Source: Amphiura filiformis (Eukaryota > Echinodermata > Ophiuroidea > Amphilepidida > Amphiuridae). From it: 64,000 nucleotides of DNA. This document shows positions 49,601 through 61,859 of the stretch, in pieces. The translations under genes and the position numbers were made by a program. The DNA lies in the NCBI RefSeq assembly GCF_039555335.1, contig NC_092628.1, positions 73,410,713 to 73,474,712 of the forward strand, read 5' to 3'. Below the pieces are notes generated by a model, which saw only the letters and a list, made by a program, of their open reading frames with translations, was not told the origin of the DNA and ran no database searches. Position 1 is the stretch's first letter, and every line of letters starts with the position of its first letter.

Positions 49601-52600
49601 AATTAAGTATAACGTTCTTTTCAGGAGCATGAACGACAAGACGATTACAGAGTAAAGCTGCTTTTGATTAAGATTACTTTTACATGTATTTACTAGGGAC
49701 AACAAAAAGAAATCGCTCATGTATAGGAAACCTAAAAAATAAATTAAACAAAAACTTCGACTCGGACTGAAATGCCCAAAGACGAGGAGCAAGCTGTATG
49801 TCAATAAGAAAAGCAATACGGTTCGCAATACCGCAGAAGATTGAAAACAGAGAAATAATAAGGATAAACATAGTGTTACCATGACCACATCGGACATCTT
49901 TTACATGCAACATTTTCATCATACCAACAGTGGTATGATGAACAGTTGCCTTTCCGCCATAAAACCCAAGCTGGCGGCATGCCACAGACGCTGCTCCATC
50001 ATTCCAAGTCTCATCGTTTTTCCCTCCATCAAAGCAGACTGCGACCCAATCATCCCCATTCGATATTTCCAATCTACCTATTGTCGTCGCATTATCTGCA
50101 AGGCGGATCTCTAGAAGACGGTCTTCAAAATAATGTTGAGATAATGAAAATGCTTATTAATTCAAAATTGAATGTTTGACCAAATTGATAACACAATTTA
50201 AAGTAATTTAGTATAGTAATGGGACAATTGGTCATAAGTAAAGTTTGTGAGGCAAGTCATAATATTTGTCTATTTTACTAATGTAAATTATATGTTGTTT
50301 TGAATAAGACATGTATTTTAGGAACTTACCGAAACATTCAATTCCTGCATATTGTCCGTTACAGTTTGTGTCTTGAAGTTCGAAGAAACACTCTTGAATG
50401 TGGTAAAATAAACCTGCAATTTTGTCCAAATGTAAAGATCATAATCATGATAATCATTCTCTAAAATATTTTTTTTTACATTCATGTTCCCTTTGAATAT
50501 GAACAGATAATGCTCATTGCTATAGAAAAGGCCTATAGGCTTATTTTGTGAATTAGTTTCTCACCATCTCCACATCGAACATTGTTCACACTCAAACCTG
50601 AACTAACAGGCTGGTCGCGTCTGATAACTTTACTACGTCCTCCATGATGTCCTAATTGACGACATGCTACCCATGCTGATTGGCTGTTCCAGGTTGTGTC
50701 TTTTGTGTCACCGTTATAACAAACTGCAATCCACTGGTTCTCATATAACATTTCAAGCTCGCCGTTATGCACAAGATGTATGTCTGGTTTAATGTCTTAA
50801 TCGGGATAAATAACAATGCAAAAAGATTAATAATAAGCAAAGGACATTTTGGATCAGCTATATGAATTGAATATGTGAATATAATAAAATATTATACTTA
50901 CTAAAACATTCGACACCAGCTTGCTTTTCTTCATAGCAGCCAGTTTCTTCCACTTCAAAAAAACATTCGTGCAAATTATTGAATAAACCTGTATAGGAAA
51001 TCAATGTTTATACTGAATTTGAATAAGGAAACACTATAATTATGTATCACATGGTACGAAATATAGAAGCAACGGCGTAAGTCATGGACACGTTTATGAC
51101 AAATTGAATTTTTATGAAGTAATATTCTTATCCCGTCCTCGTGAAATCAAACAATCGTCTTTGGTAGATAGCCGAATCAAACGATTAGGAATCGTCTAGT
51201 AAAGAATTTGATGTTTGCATTAATAAAAAAAAAATACAAATCATTACACACATTGTCCGAACTAATAATGTACGCCCGGGAATGTAAGATAAGAACAGAA
51301 ATATCAGTTTAACCTAACCAGTAAGATCAGGGTTAAGAACAATATCGTCTCTCGAGCCAAACATATTTAGTAGCATAATTAATACTTAGTAATTCCTTTT
51401 GCAAGACAAGAAAATCTATTTAACGAGAATTGAAAAACTGTAGCATTTGTTAAAATACTGTACCGTCACCACAGCGGACATCCATAACTTTGAGACTACT
51501 ATTGACTGAGAGTCCATCGTAAATTTTGCTTCTTCCTCCATAATACCCTAGTTGTCGGCATGCTACCCAAGCCGCTTGATTATTCCACTCAATATCATTT
51601 GACATTACACCGTCATAACATAGAGGTAACCACTGCCCTTTGTACAACATTTCCAATCTACCTTCAGCAGGCAAAGGGTCAATATCATATTCCTCGTGTA
51701 CGAGCTTAATATCTAAAATTGTTTCTGAAAACAAATAAAAAGCGTTATACAAAATCATGGTTAATGGCAGATGTCTCAAACATGAAGGCCAACATAACTT
51801 ATGTTCTTTGTCATTGATTACGATAATATTGTATTGTCATCAGAGCAAACATGACAGAGAGCAATGTTCTTCGTACGATATTATTGATGATTTAGACGCG
51901 ATACTCGTACGCGCTATTTGAACCAATCGGAGGTGCATAGCAACAACGGAACTTCCCGATTTTAAGCTCTAGCTAATTCCTTGTAAAATGTAGGATTTAA
52001 TTTGATTGAAACTTGGTTTACTTATCGTTATTAATATATTATTTGAATTGAAGTGTTTAAGAAAATGAATAAAGGTATTGTTTTTAGCAGCTGGAGTTCA
52101 TCTATCGTCTCATATAACACGGGCGACATCATTATTTCAAATTAAACAACAAGACGAAGCCGAGTTATTTAACGCCAAAAAATAATGATGGTTCAAATAG
52201 CGCGTACGAGTATCGCGTCTTTATACACTCTTAGATAGCGAGAACCAATCAGAGCAAGCATTAGAAAAATCCAAACCATGCATATATGCCCAGGCGCGTA
52301 CTACGCGCAGTGCTTTCGGACGCGTTCATTTTTCTTGCGGGTTGATGCATTTCTATTTTCTTGTATTTTCCAACACTTTTAGTGATAATTTTGTTATAAA
52401 CACAGCAAAAATCACGTGTGTTTTTCTATTCGTTTCTGATGAACGAAATTAGACAAAAAAAATGCACTTGCGCTGATGTTGATGCGTCTAATGCACTCCC
52501 CACTTCGTGCATCAACAATTCACTCCCAACAATACGAGTTCATTAACCTATAAATATCACATGGTTAAGAACCAATAAGATTGCAGAAACATTCTTAAGT

Positions 52601-55600
52601 GTTTAAGAATGTGATTTCCTTTTTGTTATCATGGTTATGTTAGAATGATTTGCTTTTTAAATTCATCAATTTCATGTTATCAAACCGTCTGTGATAGAAA
52701 ACTCGTATATTATTTGAGGGATGACTAATGTACACCATGATGCATAGGCGTAGATCCCGGGGGGATGGGGGATAAATCCCCCAATATTTTGCCAGGGGGA
52801 TGGTCCATTCAATCACCCCCCATGTTGATACCTGTATATGGGTTTCTGACCAAATTAACCTTATATTTGGCAATTTTAGCCCTAAAATTGCAAATTGTGC
52901 GAATTTATCCCTCTTTTGCACCATATTTCATCTGTTTAGCTTCAAAATGGCAAAATTTTTCGCATGCTTTGCGCGCATTTGTTCAATAAACTTAATCTGT
53001 CGTCAAAAATTGCTGGATTCACTATACTTCAAGAACTTTTTTCCAACACCACCCCCCCCATGTCAAAAAAAAAATCTACGCCACTGCCAAGATGTGAAGA
53101 AATTAAGGGTTCTACCTGACCAACACCAACAGCAAGTACAAGAGTAATAAAAAAACACAGTATCTCACCGAAGCACTCAACCCCAGCTTGTCGGTCTTTA
53201 TGGCAAATTGTATTTTCCAGTTCAAATACACACTCTTGTAAATGATAAAACATACCTGTACAGAAGAATCAAGTTTTTAATAAGCAAAAATCTTAAAATG
53301 CGAGATTAAAATGCAAGAAAACGCGTACATTGAATAATATCACGAAACAGGATATATTTTGGCACAGTTTGATGCCTGTCTAGCGCCACCGTATTCTTAA
53401 TTGTTCGTGTAGATCAATAGATGAAAGCTGATGAAATAACAAATACAGTTTCGTACACTATTTTCTATGGACATGATGGAGCAACCTAGTAGAAACAGCT
53501 TTGCGTTAAAGGGGGCCAAGGAATTGATATGGCGGGCCCCTTTTGAAAAACATGGATTCTCCCCCAGTCATGCCTATTAACCAATCTGCTCCGCATTTCC
53601 ATCACATGAGTGTATCAGTTTGCTGTTTCGTAATTGAACGAACATTTGTTGGTCTTGATTATGACAAATATTTTTTTGGCTTCAATTGGAGTAAATATTA
53701 TTTACAACAAAATAAAATGAAACACGACACACACACATCCCCCCCCCCCACACACACACACCCACACTGCCCATTGTCAAAATATATTCACATATTATCA
53801 GTTTAGTTACCATTTATACATCGAACATCGTTAACTGTAAATTCACTTGTTACTGAGACTTCCTTGTACTCTCTTCTTCTCCCTCCATAATAGCCGAGCT
53901 GTCGACAAGCTACCCACGCTGCTTGATAACTCCATGAGTTATCCTGACCAGGCATTCCTCCATAATTACACACTGCTATCCATGTTCCTTGGTAGGACAT
54001 CTCAAGTCTACCTTCAGATAGTTCGGGTGTTGCTTTAAACGTCACCTCGTGTACCAATCGAATGTCTAGCAAATCTATCGAAAGCCAATAAGTATAAAGC
54101 CTTAAAGGGGAACTTGTAACTTTTGCAAAATGACTAGACTTACTTGTGACATAGACAAAATGTCTTGTGGCTTGGACTTGCCTTTGCAAAAATGACTTGT
54201 TACCATCTCTGTATATTATGCACATCATAATTATAATGGCACCTTATGCCGGATCATATTTTATTCCTTTAGCTAATGCAATTCAATGAATTACGAGCAT
54301 TATTCTTTATTGAAAATGTGAGTTGCGATTTTAATCTGTTTTTAAGCACTTCTCTATTAACATTTTTTCTTAAATGTATTTGCATGGTTATATAAGAGTA
54401 ATGTCAATATTAGAGATGGACACTGAAGTCGAATCGACCCAAACCTAACAATAAATGAACTTATTACAAAGGCACAATAACTGTACCTAAATGTTAACAT
54501 ATTATAATCTTACCGAAACATTCTACGCCAGCCTGTTGATTGTTTTTGCAAGGTGTGTCTTCAAGCTCAAAAGAGCATTCTTTTAAATCAGTATAAAATC
54601 CTGTAACAGATTATATAATATAGTTGTCGTAATAATAACTTACACATATCTCTTCACTCATCGATCTCAAGTATATGTTCAAAAATATACATTATGGGTT
54701 TATCTGAAAAGAGTTAGTTTTGGATTCTTTCGTCCACCGCATATAAAAATTGATACAGAAAACGTAGGGACTAAAGACCGTTTTATGGTAATATGTATAT
54801 CATCTCCAAAAATATGCGAAGCAGAAACACGTTATTTAATGTTTCTACATGAATGCTCTTTATAAAAGCTTCAAAACCAGCAAACAGAATTAAATCTAAA
54901 AGATGCTCGTAATCGGTGGAAAACCTTCCACAAATGGCTATTATGACAAAATTGACACATTTAGAGATTTTGGAATTTTGGCTTTCTTCAGTATCTTATG
55001 AATATTCTATTCATATATCATACATTTTGTCAAATATGAACCTGTTTCAATACAATGAAAAAAATACATTTTACGGTATCTGTAAATGTAATAGCATTTT
55101 CAATTTGTTCTGTACACATGGTATATTTCACCATTGTTCAAAGCCAAATCTAAAAAGTAAACATAAAAATCCATTTGCAATGAGAATTTGAATTAATATT
55201 TCGAAATCTGGATTAACATGGGAGGACAAATGGCGAACGAAGCAGCCATAAAGCTACCGCGTATACAAAAATAGCGTGGCCGTTGACAAGCACAATGATA
55301 TCACAGCTATTGTGATTTTAAAAACTACTCCCTTCAAAATCTCTTTGTTAATATTATTTTGTTTTTACTTTATTTAAATAATATATTACTTTTAAAGGGC
55401 ATTTCGTGATCCACAGCCTCATCCCCCACTTTTCTCAAAAAAGTTGAGATTTTTATATCACTGGAAACCTCTGGCTACATAATGTTTATGTACAAAATAT
55501 TTCTTGCAGATTAATTCGTTTTGCAAAGATATCGTGAAATTTGAATTTCGTTCTGGTGCACCAGAACGAAATTACAACGCATTGTCTATGGAGCAGTGTA

Positions 55601-58600
55601 ATACACATAATCATGCATAACTCCCAAACGCAAAATCGGAATCAACTGACATTTTGGGAATAGGCTTTTTTCGTGGATGTGTACTGCAAAATGTCATAAA
55701 AAGAGGATGCTATGATCACGAAATCCTCCTTTAAATACTAGTGTATATTTAAATATAATTATATTAGATTCATTTTTGTTTACATTACATGACTCAAACT
55801 TACAAGGTGATTGGGTTTTCTTTGATAAGAAGCTCAATTTTTTGAGTCGGTACATTTTACTTCAAGTTTTCACTAGTTTTCCTGATGTGTTTCACTCGTT
55901 GTCGAAGGAGTTTATTTTATGAGCGATCTTCTACAATCCATTAACCAGGTAGAAGGCCCTAACTCTTGAACAAATCAATATTTAATAATTTCGGACTCGA
56001 TTGTAGCCTCAAAGATTTTTGTATATATGAAATTGGGATAAATGAAACATATAATTATGGCTAATCTCATTTTTGACATGGATGTTTTCCAAACGTGGCC
56101 CACTTTGATGCGATTGCCTTTCAATTCGGTGTTTACCTTTTATGCTTGCATACACAGTGTGGCAGAATTATTGCAGATACAAATGCCTAGTAATACCTAC
56201 CAATAATTATATATCATTCTGGATATACATCTATGTTATATTGTTAATTTATGATTACCCCGTCCACAACGAACATCATTTACATTCCAATCACTCATAG
56301 CTGGTAGTCCTTCATAGGCGATTCTTCTTCCTCCGTGGTATCCTATCTGAAGGCATGTAACCCATGCTTCTTGATCACTCCAGGGATGATCATCATCACC
56401 GCCGTCATAACATACAGGTATCCATTGACCATTATAGGACATCTCAAGCCTACCTTTCAACGGATCGTCATGACTGACGCGAAATTCAGATTCTTGTTCT
56501 GGAAAACGTCAACAACAGAAAGAATGGATTCAAATTTATTACGTGTTCCCGTTTTGGTGTAGTAGGCCTATATAGTCATAGTTTTCACTAATATGAGCGA
56601 AGCCTGTGGTCATTCCTGATGTAGTGGTCATGATGGGGCTACCCCGAGGTGGCTACATGTATGTTGTTTGACGCATTACTACTATATACCAGGAACTTAC
56701 CAAAACATTCAACTCCAGCTTCCCGGAGACATGCTGTTTCTGTCTGTTTATAGGAACATCTTTCCATATTATTATTCAGACCTGTACGCGAGATATGGAA
56801 TGTAAAAATTGATACTACATTAAATGATAACTACATTAAATGATAACTACATTGATTACTTCATTCATATATAAGCAGAAGAAACGTAATATTGATCCTC
56901 GTTTTTATTTAATAGCTTTTGATTAATACGTGAGCATCACTGAAAATTATCTGCTTAATGATTATCGAGACAACCTTTTCATATATCATAGAGGTATCAT
57001 GTTGACTATGTTTATTGCATGTTTAAATGGATTGAGATTTCACGTACTTACCGTCTCCACATGAAACATTGTATAGTTTTGGTCCATCTGACACAACCTC
57101 GTAGACGGTCTTTCTTCCACCATAAAACCCAAGATGACGACATGCTACCCATGCTGCTTGATTGTTCCAGGTAACAACGCCATATCCAGAATGATCATAA
57201 CACACTGGGATATAGTCATTTTCACCATGTAGCAGTACCTCCAGTTTACCTAGTGAAGCCCCATCATCTGGTTGCAGACGAATTCCCGCAACTGACGGGA
57301 AGGAATGCATAAAAGAATAAAAAATAAATGATTAACTTCTTCAGATCAAGTTCAAGCTCTTTCTATTTCTACATGTGAAGAAAACAACCATTTTGTACCG
57401 AATCCATAAACAAGCACTATGTCGTGCCCAATGGACGGACTGAGACAACTAAATAATTGTATCAGGTACAATTTGAAGTATTTGAATGTAATGGGACTAG
57501 TACTCGGTCTCAGGACGCTTGAGACACGTAGGTACTGTGGAAGGACGAAGGACCACATCCACCTTTAGCAATAGACATGATAATTTAAGTTCAAGATATT
57601 TGTTCCAAGAAGATACTTTCCGCGCATATAGACGTGTCAGCAGTGCTCAATAGTTAAAATCTTCAAAGGGGATTAGGGTCCATGGGTTTTAAATCTACTA
57701 CAGGCCATTTTCAATGTTTACGGGCCCGCACTTAAATTGTACAAGTGGTCAACATTGGTAACACTTCCTCCTCACACATCAGCAACAGGTAAATGGAAAA
57801 TTGGGTAAGTGTTGAGTAACTATAATGAAACACAAAGATAAAAACAATTTATCGCGTCTGATGTCATTGTCAATTACGATCCTTGATTGGTTTACACAGG
57901 TTAATCAGCGCGTAAAATGAAGACCGATCTATCTGGTGCTGATCGGAGAAAAGGAATAGCAGCAAATGGCGAAAAATTACGTACTTTTACAAGGCAAAAA
58001 GCAGCTTTTCTAGGCATTGTGGACATGGTGCCTTCGCCAAAGAAAGTTTCCTACTATAAAGACCTAACTTTTGAGATGGTTTGCATGTCGAAAGGTGCAA
58101 AATTAACAATAAGGCGCCCGGTTATAAATCTGCGTTCAGCAAGTCATCATCACGACACTTGTAAACAAACCGTGCTCAAATTTGATTGACAGATGACGTC
58201 AGACGCGATAAATTGTTTTTATCTTTGTCTTTCATAATTTCATTATATGCAAGAGTCAACTGTTACGTCGTTACTTAAATTTGAGTAAAACCGTTAAACA
58301 TTTTATAGTGTAATAAAGTCAGCAATAAGGCCGTCTTACTGGCTTTGGTCACAAAACTTCGGAACTGCGGGTCAGCAGGGTGGTATATCGATGGATACAC
58401 AGTGAATTTCAAAGGCTTGTGGGCCCGAGGACCCGGATTATTTCAGCACTGGGTATGTGGGGTGGATACAATGTAACCATGATTTAAGGGGTCTTCATGG
58501 GGACATTTTTCGGGTTAGCCCCTGTTGAAAAGTAATAATGACATACACCAACTATCATGTGAGGAATGCCATGTCATTTTATTTGTTTATGGGCTCCCAT

Positions 58601-59256
58601 TAGCTCGATCGATAAGGCTTTCGACTATGGTGCGAGAGGTTGCAAGTTCGAACCCTGGTGGTGCCTAGTATGCTCTCGTGGAAAAATTGAGTTAGCTTGA
58701 AATTCCCTTGGACAAGGAACTCACTGCTAATTTGTCTCGTTGTAACCCGTACGAAACTCGGGGAGCTGATCCTGGTTGTGATGGTTATTTGTGGAATGTC
58801 TAGGGTGTGCGCTCTTGAAGCAGCAAAGTCCCTGAATTGTTGTTTAATGGTTTATGGAATGATGTGGGGCCATAGTGGTCAGCGACAACCTGTGAAGTGT
58901 GCTGAGGCTTGTGGATCAACGTCTAGGCGTTGTGCCTGTGCGTAGCGCACTATAAATCACTGCGCTCTTTTCTTCTCTTATTACCATACTAGATAGTTCT
59001 TTAACAAATAACATTTAAGACATGAACTATATTGCATTTCTCACTCATGATAGTTGGTGTAGGTCATGTTTACTCTTTAACTGGGGCTAACCTGAAAAAG
59101 ATTGACTATAAAACCCTTAAAACTGAGAAAGCAATTAGTCAATATTCAATGTTCCCATTATAATATAAAGAAATTATTGCATGTTTAATACTCACGTCGT
59201 TGAGAGAGAATTAACGGTGGCAACACACATGTTACAATGATAGCAGCGTTCAGCAT
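43628..59256 (-). CDS. Six-SRCR-domain transmembrane scavenger-type receptor with Tyr-motif tail (17 coding exons, 926 aa)
   Basis: Exons in transcript order: 59196-59256, 57052-57291, 56701-56781, 56259-56498, 54514-54600, 53811-54074, 53169-53255, 51464-51724, 50902-50988, 50565-50795, 50330-50413, 49880-50095, 48191-48283, 46586-46639, 45930-45968, 44603-44678, 43628-44207. All junctions are GT-AG with consistent phase, nearly all phase 1; the sum is 2781 nt. Layout: signal peptide 1-20, six SRCR domains (about 22-678), stalk, membrane span about 717-732, cytoplasmic tail 734-926. SRCR receptors bind microbial or modified-self ligands at the cell surface and are expanded in echinoderm and amphioxus immunity. 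Ligand and signalling here are unknown. Confidence 0.93.
46075..46489. repeat. 0.4-kb MITE with AAAGACA...TTTATCGCGTCTGA ends, copy A
   Basis: The inverted ends read roughly AAAGACAGAGATAAAAACAA, then TTTATCGCGTCTGA, and pair over about 45 bp. It lies in the intron between the last SRCR exon and the stalk exon. A nearly identical copy is at 57828-58232. The shared interior contains an incidental open frame. Confidence 0.8.
48191..57291 (-). CDS. Six SRCR domains, each encoded by a long and a short exon
   Basis: Each long exon gives G(R/K)LE, W(I/L)xVC, W(N/S)xQAAWVACRQLG(Y/F)(Y/H)GG and DVRCGD/G. Each short exon gives a C-x-F-E-x-E-x-T-x-C stretch ending AGVECF. Six cysteines per domain and two exons per domain match group A SRCR. 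Domains 2 to 5 (protein order) carry an N-terminal extension; in domains 3 and 4 it reads LDI(K/R)LVHE, which suggests those are recent internal duplicates. Domain 1 is the most diverged (LYNVSCGD; LNNNMERCSYKQTE). Domain 6 ends into the stalk exon (ETTTTPATSSDKP). Confidence 0.92.
48600..49567 (+). repeat. Tandem repeat of about 146 bp with six DR1-type sites, in an SRCR intron
   Basis: The block starts with a hairpin (ACACAGCCGTGAC facing GTCACGGCTGTGT, 48602-48631) and ends in ACACGGCTGTGT. Between lie about six copies of a 145-148-bp unit, each centred on GGGTCAAAGGTCA followed by TTAAGGGGTCACTTCCGGT. The DR1 cores are at 48777-48789, 48924-48936, 49069-49081, 49215-49227, 49361-49373 (one variant base) and 49509-49521. 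It interrupts domain 6 of the receptor. Probably a MITE that amplified internally. Confidence 0.8.
51895..52219. repeat. Foldback element with 30-bp perfect inverted ends
   Basis: The left end GACGCGATACTCGTACGCGC continues CTATTTGAACC and is matched perfectly by the inverse of the right end over 30 bp. Its left half is homologous to the sequence upstream of the long-armed MITE in the tandem units (about 2075-2300: ACGCGATACGCGCACTCGCT and AATAAAGGTATTGTTTTTAG). It sits in the intron before SRCR domain 4. Confidence 0.75.
52220..52620. repeat. Dispersed repeat related to the middle of the tandem-unit MITE
   Basis: Contains GATGTTGATGCGTCTAATGC, CTTCGTGCATCAAC and AACCAATAAGATTGCAG, all shared (some inverted) with about 1985-2030 and 2615-2670. 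This suggests a larger composite foldback family. Boundaries are not clear. Confidence 0.5.
52744..53090. repeat. MITE with GGCGTAGAT ends
   Basis: The left end reads AGGCGTAGATCC followed by a G-rich run; the right end has a C-rich run followed by ATCTACGCC. The interior has no protein motif. It is intronic, just before the short exon at 53169-53255. Confidence 0.6.
55396..55730. repeat. MITE flanked by TTAA with a perfect 30-bp internal palindrome
   Basis: TTAA flanks both ends (55392-55395, 55731-55734). The arms share AAGG and ATTTCGTGATC as inverted copies. A perfect 30-bp palindrome is centred on TGCA at 55544-55573 (half: AATTTCGTTCTGGTG). TTAA target sites are typical of piggyBac-type elements, but the ends are too short to prove the family. 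Confidence 0.65.
57828..58232. repeat. 0.4-kb MITE, copy B, in the first SRCR intron
   Basis: This copy is highly similar to 46075-46489 along its whole length, with the same inverted ends (AAAGATAAAAACAATTTATC). The internal 90-codon frame (57917-58189) is not kept in the same form in copy A and is probably chance. Confidence 0.8.
58591..58985 (+). repeat. tRNA-derived SINE
   Basis: The head has an A-box-like TTAGCTCGATCGATAAGG (about 58600-58617) and a good B box, AGTTCGAACCC (58645-58655), with tRNA-like spacing. The body contains CCCTTGGACAAGGAACTCAC, which resembles the central domain shared by many marine SINEs. The 3' part has GCGCACTATAAATCACTGCG before a pyrimidine tail. It lies in the first intron of the SRCR gene, opposite to it in orientation. 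Confidence 0.7.
59196..59256 (-). CDS. Signal-peptide exon of the SRCR receptor
   Basis: Translation begins MLNAAIIVTCVLPPLILSQR, a short N-terminus followed by a hydrophobic core, typical of a secretory signal. The exon ends in phase 1 at a GTGAGT donor and joins the first SRCR exon (AGIRLQPDDG). The ATG is the first in the exon; 5' UTR and promoter lie toward 59.3-59.6 kb and were not resolved. Confidence 0.85.
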
Positions 59257-59659
59257 TGTAAGATCAAATAATTGCCGAGTTGTTCCAAAATATTGAAAAT
59301 AATGTTACTTGTCATTTTCTGCAGCAGAACATTTTAATAATGTTAATTGAAACAGAATCAAACACATAATGTTTCACACAGGTAAAGACCTACGGCATAT
59401 TTAACTTTAAACATTGCTGAAAAAAATTGAACACTTCACTTCCTTGTGTGACCCTAAGTGTAGTTGATTTGGTTATACAAAGAAGCAAAACCAAGGTTAA
59501 CGTTTTGGTTCATTTGTTTCTGTGTAATCGATATGGTATGTTGTCAACCAACAGAAAGCAAAATCACGTAGAATGCAGAGGTAACAGTCGGTGCAGAACT
59601 CCATTCAAATGCGTGCGTTGGAAGGAGAGAAGTGAAATGTTTTGGTGTTATTTATGCTC

Positions 59660-59816
<157 letters not shown>

Positions 59817-61496
59817 TAGGTTTTCCTGGTCAATTTCGCAACTTGTGCATTTGATTTAATAAAAGTGTCATTCGTTTTCGCGCAAGATTGAATGATCGCA
59901 ACGAATCCCGATTTCTTTTTCGCATTATGAGCAATCGATTTCATTTTAGTTCAACCAAATTAATGTATGATCAGAACAATTCATTATTGTGAATTCAATT
60001 TCGTTCTCGAATGTTTCAATTTCACCATTAGACGTCTAATTTAAAGAAATAGGCAATCAATTTCGCCAAAGATGCACGGGGGACTGCGAAACGTTGTTAA
60101 TCCTATTTTCAATTCCATGCATTGACAATCTAATTAGCGAAAAGAAATTCAATTTGAAATTATGCGCATTTTCAAGTATACTGACATAGGCCTATAGGCC
60201 CTACGTCTACGTTGCAGCAGAAAAAGGTGAGTAGCCCTATGTAACCCAGAATAAACACACAAATGTTTTAATGGGTAATGCTTGTAATGAGAAGTATACT
60301 TTAGGTACAGTCTGACAGTGTTCATTTATAAACACATTAATGCTTGCAAATACGAATGTAACATGTTTTAAACACACGAACGCATTAAGATATGTTTAAA
60401 ACATCGCTTAACACGTTCGGGTGTTAGCAATGTTAACACTTTAACATGTCAGTTAATCCAGTGGCGTAGCGTCATAGGGGCACGGGGGTGTTGTGGCACG
60501 TGCCCCAATCGATCTGGAATTTTTTTAAATCCCACAGGAAAATGGCCGAAAAACGGCTTGTGCCCCCCCATCAGACCCGGTGCGCCCCCCCCGCGAATAA
60601 AAATTAATAAAATGTTATACTAAAGGCCTATATATAGTACAGATTTTCACATAATGAAATGGCCACGAAATGGGTCTAATTAAACAGGTTGTGATGTGAA
60701 GGATATGTTTATAAGTCGACTGCAAAATATGCTTAGCTATATAATTTCTGGATGTTGTTTTGACTGTGTTCATTCAGTTTTTAGTCTTATACGATACATA
60801 TTATACAATTAAAAATACCAAGATTTAAAAAAGACCTATCGTTTATAAGAAGTAGCATTAACGTAAAGGAAGAGTTTCATTATATTTTTTATTATAATTA
60901 TGATTAACTACACGGAGCTTGATTGAACTTTGGGACATACATCACTTAATGGTTTCTGAACTAAACCGGGATAATGCTTTTGAATATTATAATTAGTTAT
61001 AATTCATTTTCTTTTTTAGGCCCTACTAGGCCTATGCATGTACGTCAATTTTAAACATTACTTAAAAATATGTTTTCCCTTCACAATTAATATAGCAACG
61101 TGCTTGTTTGGACAATGATGTCGACACATGTAAGCCTATAATGTTAAATATAAACACGATAAATAGCATTTTTATATTTGAACCATTGTAAAATATTTAA
61201 GAATTTCTGGATTTGATTCTGCACTTTGCGAATTCGATTGAACATTTTTCCATTTTGTTTCCGCATATATGAATTTGTATTTCCAAATAGGCTCTGAATT
61301 CAAGGCCACGTGAATTTGGCTGCACAATTTGCGAAATTGGGTACACTATTTAGAATTTTGAATGCGTATTAATGAAATAGATTGCACATTTGCTAAATTG
61401 AAATCGAGAATGTAAGCGTTCATTCAATTTCGCGCGAAAAGGAATGAAACTTATACTAAACTGAACGCCCAAAGTTTGAAATTGGACGGGAAAACC

Positions 61497-61500
<4 letters not shown>
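59817..61500. repeat. 1.7-kb AT-rich foldback element sitting between AAT tracts
   Basis: The left end TAGGTTTTCCTGGTCAATTT is matched by the inverse of the right end (TAGGTTTTCCCGTCCAATTT). Both arms are built of diverged units with AATTTCG- or AAATTG-type words. A separate G/C-rich MITE fragment (CAGTGGCGTAGCGTCA, about 60459-60600) is nested inside. There is no transposase. Both ends abut (TAA)n. Confidence 0.6.
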
Positions 61501-61537
<37 letters not shown>

Positions 61538-61623
61538 TAATAATAACACTAATAATAATAATAAGCAGGAGAGAAGTGAAATGTTTTGGTGTTATTTATG
61601 CTCGTGAATAACAATAATGATGA

Positions 61624-61654
<31 letters not shown>

Positions 61655-61661
61655 GATAATA

Positions 61662-61742
<81 letters not shown>
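61501..61742. repeat. (AAT)n microsatellite, right tract, with duplicated flank
   Basis: AAT repeats surround a second copy of the phrase GAGAGAAGTGAAATGTTTTG...ATGCTCGTGAATAACAATAATGAT already seen at about 59622-59676. Insertion or unequal exchange between AAT tracts would explain this. Noncoding. Confidence 0.85.
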
Positions 61743-61743
<1 letters not shown>

Positions 61744-61859
61744 TCCTTCTGATATCAAATAATTTTGGATTTTCGAAATTTGCGATATTATGCAAATTTT
61801 CTGGCAAATTATAAAAATTTATATTTTCGCCTTAACGTAGACTAACCTCCCCCTGATGA

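Noticed and set aside
57917-58189. 90-codon plus-strand frame as a possible small gene
   Set aside because: It lies wholly inside a MITE; the other copy of the MITE does not keep the same frame.
58591-58670. Functional tRNA gene
   Set aside because: A and B boxes are present but no acceptor-stem pairing was found, and the sequence continues into a SINE body.
61549-61814. Poly-Tyr, poly-Leu and poly-Asn frames
   Set aside because: Same cause: the second (AAT)n tract read in different frames.
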